Part shown: in pieces, positions 28,390-35,774 of the stretch
How the letters are laid out: the number at the start of each line of letters is the position of its first letter
Numbering within the stretch: the stretch's first letter is position 1
Origin: Pseudomonadota bacterium
GTDB taxonomy: Bacteria > Pseudomonadota > Alphaproteobacteria > Rhizobiales > Devosiaceae
DNA: 64,000 bases
Assembly: GCA_023387585.1 (NCBI GenBank)
Contig: JAEWHZ010000091.1
Location: 1 to 64,000 of the forward strand
Reading direction: 5' to 3'
The notes under the pieces: generated by a model
What the model was told of the DNA's origin: nothing
The model's input: the letters and a program-made list of their open reading frames with translations, nothing else
The model's database searches: none
Position numbers and translations under genes: made by a program

Positions 28390-29054
28390 GCGGGCGAAAA
28401 GCTCACGACATCGCCGGGACGCAGTTGCGAGGGCGGATCGCGGGCGGGATCGAAATTTCGCAAATCCGTATGACCGATCACGTGCCAGCCGGTGGGAATT
28501 TCGGTGGCGCAGATGGCCGTCTGGCCAGCAGCGAACAGCACCGTTCCGGCAGGCACGCCCGGCCGCACCGCAGTGCGGCGCGGCACGACGAGTTCGTCGG
28601 CATGGAAGCCGCAATAGACGAATCCGGGCGCGAAGCCGATGGCGAGCACGCGCAGTTCATCGATGTGATGGCGAGCGATGAAGGCCTCGACCGACATGCC
28701 GAGCCGTTCGGCGACAGCGTCGAGATCGGGTCCGTCATAGGTGATGGAAACGTCGTGGCGACGGGCATCGAGAACACGATGTGCATCGAGTCGAACCATG
28801 CGCAGGCGTGCTTCCCCGGCCACGCCTGCCGCCGTCGTTGTCTCGGGATCGTAGCGCAGTCCGACCGAAACCAGGCTGGGGACGATCTCCACCACCCCAC
28901 TGATGGCATCGCCTTTTACGTCCTGCACGAAGGCCAGTGCCGTGCGGTTGGCGGCATCGTCGAGCCTGTCGGCGAAGCGCACCACCAGCATGTCGGCACC
29001 GACCGGCACGAAGCGGGCAATGGCTCTGCCGTGGGAAAAAGCCTGGTCGGACAT
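28386..29054 (-). CDS. pxpB: 5-oxoprolinase subunit B (KipI-like)
   Basis: This is the 222-aa PxpB, homologous to allophanate hydrolase subunit 1 and KipI. The diagnostic segments are the central VLAIGFAPGFVYCGFHADELVVPRR, the TVLFAAGQTAICATEIPTGWHVIG block and the final LRPGDVVSF. It is the first gene of the operon and is divergent from hrpB across 76 nt. Its ribosome-binding site is weak. Confidence 0.92.
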   Translation of the reverse strand: MSDQAFSHGRAIARFVPVGADMLVVRFADRLDDAANRTALAFVQDVKGDAISGVVEIVPSLVSVGLRYDPETTTAAGVAGEARLRMVRLDAHRVLDARRHDVSITYDGPDLDAVAERLGMSVEAFIARHHIDELRVLAIGFAPGFVYCGFHADELVVPRRTAVRPGVPAGTVLFAAGQTAICATEIPTGWHVIGHTDLRNFDPARDPPSQLRPGDVVSFSPA

Positions 29055-29130
29055 GGCGCGATCTGATCGTGATTTGCGCCCTTATTGCAAGATGCTTGAG
29101 CCGAAAGCGGAACTCGGCCACAAGCCGCGA

Positions 29131-31572
29131 ATGGTTCCAACCCTGCCCCCGCTGCCGATCGACGATGTCTTGCCGGCGCTGATGCAGGCGCTGGAGGCGT
29201 CCAGTTCGGCCGTTCTCGTCGCGCCCCCGGGTGCCGGCAAGACCACGCGGGTACCGCTGGCGCTGCTCGATGCACGCTGGCGCGGCGAAGGCCGCATCAT
29301 CATGCTAGAGCCGCGCCGCGTCGCCGCCCGTGCCGCCGCGCAGCAGATGGCGCGGCTGCTCGGCGAAGCGGTGGGCGAGACCGTGGGCTATCGCGTGCGC
29401 CTCGACAGCCGCGTATCGGCGCAGACGCGCATCGAAGTGGTCACCGAGGGCGTGTTCACCCGCCGCATCCTGGCCGATCCCGAATTGCGCGGGGTCGCTG
29501 CGGTGCTGTTCGACGAGTTCCACGAGCGCAGCCTCGACGCCGATTTCGGGCTGGCGCTGGCGCTCGACGCGCGCGCCCTGCGGCCGGATCTACGGCTGGT
29601 GGTGATGTCGGCGACGCTAGATGCCGGCAGCGTCGCCGAGCTGCTCGACGGCTGTCCCGTGATCGAGGCCAAGGGGCGCGCCTTCGACGTGACGACCTTT
29701 TATAGCCCCGCCCCGGCCGACAGGCGCCTCGAAGACCATCTCGCGCGCGTCGTGGGCGAGGCGCTGGCGGCGCATGACGGGTCGGCGCTGGTCTTCGTGC
29801 CCGGCCAGGCAGAGATGCGGCGCACGGCGGAGCGGCTGACGGGACGCCTGCCCGCCAATTGCGATCTGTTCACCCTTTCCGGCCAGCAGCGGGCACCGGA
29901 GCAGGATGCCGCCATTCGCCCCGCACGGCCGGGTCGGCGCAAAATCGTTCTGGCGACGGCGGTGGCGCAGACCTCGCTGACCATCGAGGACGTGCGCATC
30001 GTCATCGATTCCGGGCTGGCGCGGCTGCCCGCCTATGACCCCGCGACCGGGCTGACCAGCCTTGTCACCCGGCACGTGTCGCAGGCAGCGGCCGAACAGC
30101 GGCGCGGGCGCGCGGGGCGCGTGGCGCCGGGCGTATGCTACCGGCTATGGGCCGAGGGGCAGACACGCGCGCTGATCCCGTTCGACCCGCCGGAAATCAC
30201 CGAGGCCGATCTGAGCGGGCTGGTGCTCGATTGCGCGGCCTGGGGCGTGCGCGACCCCGCACAGCTGCGTTTTTTCACCCCGCCGCCGCCCGCCGCCTGG
30301 CAGGAAGCAGTGGAGCTTCTGCGCAGGCTCGGGGCGCTGGACGAGGCCGGCGCCATCACGCCCGACGGCAAGGCGATGGTGCGCTTTCCGGTGCATCCGC
30401 GGCTGGCGCATATGCTAGCACGCGGCGCGGGAACGCTGGCCGCGGAACTCGCTGTGCTGCTGGGCGAACGCGGGCTGGGCGGCGATGCGGTCGATCTCGT
30501 GACGCGGCTCGACAGCTTCCGCCGCGATCGTAGCCCACGCGCCGAGGATGCGCGCCGGCTGGCACGGCGCTGGATCGGCGACGGCGATACCGCCGATGCC
30601 GGCAATGCCTCGATCGGCGCGCTGGTGGCGCTCGCCTATCCCGACCGGCTGGCGCAGCGCACCGGCGCCGGGCGCTATCGGCTGGCCAATGGGCGCGGCG
30701 CCCGCCTCGATCCCGCCTTGCCGCTGGCGCGCGAACCCTTTCTCGCCGTGGCCGAAGTCAGCGGCGACGCGGCCCATGGCCAGATTCGTTCTGCCGCCGC
30801 CATAGACATCGCCGATATCCGCGAGCTGTTCACCGCGCGCCTCTCCATCGGGGTGACGCTGGAATTCGACCCGCAAGCGGGCGCCGTGCGCGCGCGACAG
30901 GCAACGCGGCTGGACACCCTTGTGCTCGCCGAGTCACCGCAGCCGGTGCCGGCGAGTACCGAGGTGGCGGCTCTTCTCGCCCATGCGGCGGCACAGGCCG
31001 GCATCGGTTCGCTGGGCTGGTCACGGGCGCAGCGTCAATTGCGCCAGCGCGCGAGCTTTCTGCACCGCACCCTGGGCGAAGCGTGGCCGGACCTGTCGGA
31101 CGACGCCCTTGCCCGCAACGTCGAAAACTGGCTGGAGCCCGTGATCGGCGGACTTTCGCGCCTCGACGAGATCGACGCAGATATCCTCGAAGCCGCGCTG
31201 GCATCGCTGCTGCCACATGCGCAGAGGCGCGAGCTCGACACGCTGCTGCCCAGCCATTTCGAAGCACCGACGGGTTCGCGCATTCCCATCGACTACGAAG
31301 CGGAGAACGGTCCGGCGATCGCCGTACGGGTGCAGGAATTGTTCGGGCTCGACCGGCACCCGGGCATAGCCGGCGGACGCCTGCCGCTGCTCGTCATCCT
31401 GCTGTCGCCGGCGCAGCGGCCGATCCAGGCGACGCGCGACCTGCCCGGCTTCTGGCGCGGCAGTTGGAAGGACGTGGCGCGCGACCTCAAGGGCCGCTAT
31501 CCACGCCACCCCTGGCCCGACGACCCGCTGGCCGCGCCACCCACCACCCGCGCCAAACCCCGCTCCCGCTAG
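29131..31572 (+). CDS. hrpB: ATP-dependent helicase HrpB
   Basis: This is an 813-aa DEAH-box helicase of the HrpB family. Motif I is APPGAGKTTRVP, motif II is the DEFH box (VLFDEFHERSLDADF), motif III is MSATLD, and motif VI is QRRGRAGRVAPGVCYRLW. HA2, OB-fold and the HrpB C-terminal domain follow (ending FWRGSWKDVARDLKGRYPRHPWPDDP). I chose the ATG at 29131, immediately before LPPLPIDDVLPAL; another ATG lies at 29092. The physiological role of HrpB is poorly defined (RNA processing is suggested). It borders the tRNA-Ser integration site. Confidence 0.94.
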   Translation: MVPTLPPLPIDDVLPALMQALEASSSAVLVAPPGAGKTTRVPLALLDARWRGEGRIIMLEPRRVAARAAAQQMARLLGEAVGETVGYRVRLDSRVSAQTRIEVVTEGVFTRRILADPELRGVAAVLFDEFHERSLDADFGLALALDARALRPDLRLVVMSATLDAGSVAELLDGCPVIEAKGRAFDVTTFYSPAPADRRLEDHLARVVGEALAAHDGSALVFVPGQAEMRRTAERLTGRLPANCDLFTLSGQQRAPEQDAAIRPARPGRRKIVLATAVAQTSLTIEDVRIVIDSGLARLPAYDPATGLTSLVTRHVSQAAAEQRRGRAGRVAPGVCYRLWAEGQTRALIPFDPPEITEADLSGLVLDCAAWGVRDPAQLRFFTPPPPAAWQEAVELLRRLGALDEAGAITPDGKAMVRFPVHPRLAHMLARGAGTLAAELAVLLGERGLGGDAVDLVTRLDSFRRDRSPRAEDARRLARRWIGDGDTADAGNASIGALVALAYPDRLAQRTGAGRYRLANGRGARLDPALPLAREPFLAVAEVSGDAAHGQIRSAAAIDIADIRELFTARLSIGVTLEFDPQAGAVRARQATRLDTLVLAESPQPVPASTEVAALLAHAAAQAGIGSLGWSRAQRQLRQRASFLHRTLGEAWPDLSDDALARNVENWLEPVIGGLSRLDEIDADILEAALASLLPHAQRRELDTLLPSHFEAPTGSRIPIDYEAENGPAIAVRVQELFGLDRHPGIAGGRLPLLVILLSPAQRPIQATRDLPGFWRGSWKDVARDLKGRYPRHPWPDDPLAAPPTTRAKPRSR

Positions 31573-31592
31573 ACAGCGACAGCGCCGAACGG

Positions 31593-33251
31593 CTAAAGCG
31601 GGCGGCATCGGGTAGGTGGCAGAGTGGTCGATTGCTCCGGTCTTGAAAACCGGCGAAGGTGCAAGCCTTCCGGGGGTTCGAATCCCTCCCTATCCGCCAT
31701 TTTTTCAAATCGCATGTCAGAATCTCCTAACAGTTTGAACGGTAAGGTGGTTTTGGGGGTTTGAAACCCTGTTTCCGGGCACCATGCCAAGTGCTGCGAG
31801 AAAGTCAGTTTTAGGACCAGTTTCTGAAGCTCGAATCTACCCGAACGCCAGAGTTTTGAAGGGTTTGCGAGAAACCCGAAAGCGAGTTCGAACATTTCAT
31901 CAAAGCTGCGCTGCGGGCCTCCAATTTTTTCCCGCCTTTCGGCAAGAGTGAGTTTATCCCGCTCCAGCTGCGCGATGCGCTTCTCATAAGCGCCAACCAC
32001 CGAGTCGGACGACGCATCGACGATGCGATCAAGCATCACCCCGATTTGCTTATCCAGCGTTGCCATCTCTTTCTCGCAGGAGAGCTTCATCGCGCGTGCC
32101 TGATCGAGCCTCAGGCTCCACGCGCGTTTGAACATGGCGTGCGCGAGATCGAACAGGTTCTGCTTCGGCGTCATGCCATCGAGCAATTCGGCGAACGCGC
32201 CTTCGATGACATCGCGGCGAATAGCCTTGCCCTTGCGTTCGCAGCCCCTGCCGAAACACATGTAATAAGGATGCCGAGCGCCGGTCTTGCTCTTCGACCA
32301 GCAGGCCGTGAGCGGCTTGCCACAACACGCGCAGGACACTGCGCCACGCAGCGGGAAGTCCGCGCTCACGTCAGGGCGTGTCGGCGCATAAGAGCCCGCC
32401 TTGAGGCGTTTCTGAATTCGCTCGAACGTCGCAAGGTCAATCAAGCCCTCGTGCTGCCCCTTACGAAGGGAGACTTCCCATTGGGGCCGTTCTACGTAGC
32501 CCGCGTAGAGAACACGCGTCAGGATGTCGTTTGCGAGCTGGTAGCGGACCTTCCCTTTGCCATCTTTCGGGAATGCTGGCTGCGATTCCAGAAACCGCGC
32601 GACTTCAGCCTGAGACTGAAACCGTCCCGATGCGTAGCCCTCCAGCGCTTCCTGAATAATCGATGCGAGCGGTTCGTCGCGAACCAGAACCTTGCCGACG
32701 AGGTTGGGCAGTCTCCCGAACCTGTAACCGGCGCATGAATGAAACGGCCAATAACCATTCAGAAGTCGCCCACGCATACGGCCCTGCGTCTGCTCAGCAT
32801 TCTTCTGTCGGGTCCACTGAGCCTGGATTGCCGCGAGGTTCTCGCGAAAGACGGAATCGGCGTCGTCCTTGAACTCCATTTTCGGGCTTTCAAGCTTCCC
32901 ACCCGCTTCGCTTAAGAGGTCACGCAGATCCCAGTGGCCGCGAACATCACGCGCGAAGCGACTGATGTCATCGATGATGACGACAATCTCTTGACCACGG
33001 TGCTTACGCAAAAATTTCAGCAACGCATCCATGGCCGGGCGCTCCGTGACCTTGCCTGTCACGTTGTCATGAAACACCTCGATGACCTCGTAGCCCCTGA
33101 AGCGTGCATACTCTCGTGAGGTCGCTTCCTGCGAACTCAACCCGTCACCCTTCTTGAGCTGTGATGCGCTGCTCACCCGGCAATACAGGACGGCCTTTAT
33201 TCGAGGCGCGCCGCTCGCGGAATCAATCGCCATATCTGAGAATGAGTTCAT
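31593..33251 (-). CDS. Large serine recombinase (site-specific integrase)
   Basis: This is a 552-aa serine recombinase. The N-terminal resolvase domain begins KAVLYCRVSS with the nucleophilic serine, then VVIIDDISRFARD. A recombinase domain follows, then a zinc ribbon (CACCGKPLTACWSKS through YYMCFGRGC) and a coiled coil (LDKQIGVMLDRIVDAS, then EKRIAQLERDKLTLAERREKI). I chose the ATG at 33251 (AGGAAGG site), which overlaps the preceding small gene by ATGA. The frame has no stop before the attachment site: about the last 35 codons are antisense to tRNA-Ser, and the TAG lies in host DNA at 31593. In the excised circle the C-terminus would differ. Confidence 0.93.
   Translation of the reverse strand: MNSFSDMAIDSASGAPRIKAVLYCRVSSASQLKKGDGLSSQEATSREYARFRGYEVIEVFHDNVTGKVTERPAMDALLKFLRKHRGQEIVVIIDDISRFARDVRGHWDLRDLLSEAGGKLESPKMEFKDDADSVFRENLAAIQAQWTRQKNAEQTQGRMRGRLLNGYWPFHSCAGYRFGRLPNLVGKVLVRDEPLASIIQEALEGYASGRFQSQAEVARFLESQPAFPKDGKGKVRYQLANDILTRVLYAGYVERPQWEVSLRKGQHEGLIDLATFERIQKRLKAGSYAPTRPDVSADFPLRGAVSCACCGKPLTACWSKSKTGARHPYYMCFGRGCERKGKAIRRDVIEGAFAELLDGMTPKQNLFDLAHAMFKRAWSLRLDQARAMKLSCEKEMATLDKQIGVMLDRIVDASSDSVVGAYEKRIAQLERDKLTLAERREKIGGPQRSFDEMFELAFGFLANPSKLWRSGRFELQKLVLKLTFSQHLAWCPETGFQTPKTTLPFKLLGDSDMRFEKMADREGFEPPEGLHLRRFSRPEQSTTLPPTRCRPL
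31610..31699 (+). tRNA. tRNA-Ser, anticodon TGA, CCA encoded
   Basis: The gene folds into a type II (long variable arm) tRNA. The acceptor is GGGTAGG (31610-31616) with CCTATCC (31689-31695), then discriminator G and CCA. The anticodon arm CCGGT-CTTGAAA-ACCGG carries anticodon TGA, the variable arm is GAAGG-TGCAA-GCCTTC-like, and the T arm contains TTCGAAT. Position 3-70 is a G-T (G-U) wobble; most alphaproteobacterial tRNA-Ser have A3-U70 or another Watson-Crick pair. It is the attachment site of the element to its right. Confidence 0.96.
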
Positions 33252-33676
33252 GAATCCTTCCTCCCCGCACGACGCCCCTTCGGACGCTGCACGGTCTTGT
33301 CGTGGATGTTGTTGTTGAATGCCTCCCTGCACGTTAGCACCAGCGCGGATTCGTGATCCAGCGCGGGATTGTTTCGACGCGCAGCTTCTTGTGGCTTCGC
33401 CTCTGATTGCTGGGTCGGATGGATGCCAAAGCCCAGATCGACCCATGTGACCATGTAGACCCAGACCGTCGCCAGAAACTCATAGGCTTCAGCGTCGCTC
33501 AGATCGTGGTCCTTCACATATTGAATGAACTCATCCGCATCGAAGCTGAGCGCTTGCCAGGCCGGGGCGGTCCCATGCGGGATTCGCGCCTCATTATCGT
33601 GCGGGGCCGTCGCCTTTTCTGCCCGGGCTGCGTCTTCAACATCGACATGGCCCGGAAGCAAGGAATTGTCGGTCAT
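33248..33676 (-). CDS. Small acidic protein upstream of the recombinase, possible accessory factor
   Basis: This 142-aa acidic protein is of unknown family. Its recognisable centre is DADEFIQYVKDHDLSDAEAYEFLATVWVYMVTWVDLGFGIHP, a helical aromatic-rich segment, followed by a basic tail (RPKGRRAGRKDS). It is translationally coupled to the serine recombinase by ATGA and follows GGAAGGA. Its position suggests a recombination directionality factor or regulator, but no motif proves this. Confidence 0.7.
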   Translation of the reverse strand: MTDNSLLPGHVDVEDAARAEKATAPHDNEARIPHGTAPAWQALSFDADEFIQYVKDHDLSDAEAYEFLATVWVYMVTWVDLGFGIHPTQQSEAKPQEAARRNNPALDHESALVLTCREAFNNNIHDKTVQRPKGRRAGRKDS

Positions 33677-33741
33677 TGTCCTTCCTTTCCGGTACTTCTG
33701 TTACATCTCCTCTCTTTCCGCAGAAAGAACAAACCAAGAAC

Positions 33742-33771
33742 ATACTAGGAATAAAGTCCGATACCTTGCAA
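33742..33771 (-). promoter_or_regulatory. Probable promoter of the recombinase operon
   Basis: On the minus strand a TTGCAA -35 box and a TAGTAT -10 box are separated by 18 bp, about 65 bp upstream of the first ATG (33676). The -35 lies inside the palindrome CTTGCAAG, which could allow autoregulation. Confidence 0.5.
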
Positions 33772-34634
33772 GTTTTTTCTTGGTCCGCGCCTCTTCGGCA
33801 AGAGTTACCGGGAAGAGCGCTCCGACCCTGTCGGGCCGATCCGCTCATCCGACAGAAAAACGCGGACGGATCATTCCTCGATTAAGCGGAGCCACACGAA
33901 ACCGTGCCCGGAAGGTGGGGCTACCTCACTGAACGGGGTGCAAACGCTTGAAAAGCGAGGAAAAATGGGAACGGCTACAGCCTGAAGTTAAGTTCCCAAC
34001 TTCGGCATCAAACGCACATCGGGAGCGTTGATTAAGTCAAACACCGCAGAGTTCAGAAGAGCAGAGTCGATCTTGCGCTCTGGAGCGAACGCACGCGGGG
34101 GGAGCACTGTGAACTCCTTCCCTGCTGAAGCAACAGTCACCGAAGATGTAGACAATTCCATGGCGAGCCGAGCCTGTGGCGGCAACTACATTGACTTGCA
34201 CGGCTGCTGATATGTCCAGGAAATGGCGCTTCGCGCTCACCGCAAGATGTGTGCGGTCATACCGCACCATCTTGGCAAGGGAGGCCCGCTGCGCGCCTCC
34301 CGTTGCATCCCTCCCGACTGGTGACGCGCTTCAGGTATTGAACCTTGGCGCGTCATTGAACCGTATCGCCGGTTCATTACTCGCCGGGAGATTTCGGCTC
34401 TCCCTGCACCCCATCGACATCAAGGGCGTATCGCCGCCCCTCATGGCTCCCACTCGCCGGACCTGGAGCCTTCCACTCCACCGGCACCGGGCCATGGAGG
34501 AACGTCCGCCGTTCCATCGCGCTCGGGGAACCTCCAAGCTCCCCAAGTCCCCATGGCAAACCATGCGCCGGGCACGAAATGGCTGATCTGCGACGCGTTA
34601 AGCCAAGCCGAATTCCCTATACATGCCCGGCATG
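33772..34634. other. Long non-coding or degraded stretch between recombinase and Fic operons
   Basis: No convincing gene is present in this stretch of more than 800 bp. It holds a hairpin with arms GGGAAC/GTTCCC (33967-33997), an inverted repeat TGACGCGC/GCGCGTCA (34322-34355) and GC-rich leader-like sequence at 34270-34600. A 54-codon minus-strand frame ending at 33988 (GKEFTVLPPRAFAPERK, then LLNSAVFDLINAP) reads like a possible protein remnant, but it has no clear start signal or family. Confidence 0.4.
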
Positions 34635-34667
34635 ACGTGTTAACAAATAGAAGAATTTTTAACACGT
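34635..34667. promoter_or_regulatory. Inverted-repeat operator directly upstream of the Fic-hsdRMS operon
   Basis: Perfect 9-bp arms ACGTGTTAA (34635-34643) and TTAACACGT (34659-34667) are separated by 15 bp and end 10 nt before the ATG of the Fic gene. There is no Shine-Dalgarno sequence, so the transcript may be leaderless or nearly so. The arms would overlap the core promoter, which suits repression by the winged helix at the Fic C-terminus. Confidence 0.7.
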
Positions 34668-34677
34668 ATTAGTCGTC

Positions 34678-35772
34678 ATGTTAAGACCTAGCTATGCCAT
34701 CCCTGAGCTTCCGCCGCAGGTCGACCTCGAAACGGTCGCCGTGCTGAAGGCGCTTGCGAAAGCCAACCGCGCATTGGCTGAGTTGAAGGGGCGTGCCGCG
34801 ACGATTCCCAATCAGGGCATCCTCATCGACACGCTTGCGCTTCAGGAAGCGAAGGCCAGCTCTGAAATCGAGAACATCGTCACGACGCAAGACGAGCTGT
34901 TCCAGACCGAGCTTCAGCTTGAAGGTCCGGACTCACCTGCCGCAAAAGAGGTCGCGCTGTATCGCGACGCGCTGAAGCTTGGCTTCAGCGAGCTGCGGCA
35001 GTCGAACGGGCTCATCACCAATCGCACCATCATCGAGATGTTCCGCCTCCTGAAGCGGCGAACCGATGGGTTTCGCGCGACGCCTGGCACGGCCCTCAAG
35101 AATGACGCGACCGGTGAGATCGTCTACGTGCCGCCACAAGACGCGCGCGCGATCGATGCCGCGATGGGCGGTCTTGAGCGTTTCATCAACGAGGATGAGC
35201 GCTCCGACCTCGATCCGCTGATCAAGATGGCGCTTATCCATCATCAGTTTGAGAGCATCCATCCATTCCCCGACGGCAATGGCCGAATCGGGCGCATCCT
35301 CAATGTCCTTTACCTGACGCGCTCCGGCCTGCTTGAGATCCCCATCCTCTATTTGTCCCGTCACATCACGCGAACTAAGGCCGACTACTACCGCCTGCTA
35401 CAGGCGGTGCGTACGGAAGGGGCATGGGAGCTCTGGGTGCTGTACATGCTGGAGGCCGTCGCCGAGACAGCGATGACCACTTTATCGCTCGTCGAGGGCA
35501 TACGAGGGCAAATGGCGGGCGTGAAAAAACGCCTGCGAAACGAGCTGCCCAACCTCTATTCGCAGGACCTGCTCAATAACCTGTTCCGGCATCCCTACAC
35601 GCGCATTGAGTACGTGGTGCAGGATCTGCATGTTTCCCGCCAAACAGCAGCAAAGTATCTCGACTTGCTGGCAGAAAAAGGCTTTGTTCAAAAACATAGG
35701 GCGGGAAGAAGCAATTATTACGTAAATACGGACCTTTTGCGCCTCTTCCTTGAAGTGTCTGGGGGGCGCTGA
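34678..35772 (+). CDS. Fic-family AMPylase-type protein with C-terminal winged helix
   Basis: This 364-aa protein has the Fic core motif IHPFPDGNGRIGR (about residues 197-209), matching HxFx(D/E)GNGRxxR. Fic enzymes transfer AMP or other nucleotide moieties to protein hydroxyls. An N-terminal autoinhibitory-helix motif (S-x-x-x-E-N in SSEIENI, about residue 62-68) is present, so activity is probably self-restrained (class II). The C-terminal 70 residues form a winged helix (RIEYVVQDLHVSRQTAAKYLDLLAEKGFV). Its stop is 2 nt before the hsdR start, so it heads the restriction operon. Confidence 0.92.
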   Translation: MLRPSYAIPELPPQVDLETVAVLKALAKANRALAELKGRAATIPNQGILIDTLALQEAKASSEIENIVTTQDELFQTELQLEGPDSPAAKEVALYRDALKLGFSELRQSNGLITNRTIIEMFRLLKRRTDGFRATPGTALKNDATGEIVYVPPQDARAIDAAMGGLERFINEDERSDLDPLIKMALIHHQFESIHPFPDGNGRIGRILNVLYLTRSGLLEIPILYLSRHITRTKADYYRLLQAVRTEGAWELWVLYMLEAVAETAMTTLSLVEGIRGQMAGVKKRLRNELPNLYSQDLLNNLFRHPYTRIEYVVQDLHVSRQTAAKYLDLLAEKGFVQKHRAGRSNYYVNTDLLRLFLEVSGGR

Positions 35773-35774
35773 TT

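Noticed and set aside
31593..31699. Recombinase C-terminal residues (RRFSRPEQSTTLPP) as a true protein domain
   Set aside because: They are the antisense translation of tRNA-Ser, a well-known annotation artefact; kept only as the consequence of integration.
34176..34586. 136-codon plus-strand frame between the recombinase and Fic operons
   Set aside because: It has no ribosome-binding site, a Pro/Arg-rich low-information composition and no family pattern.
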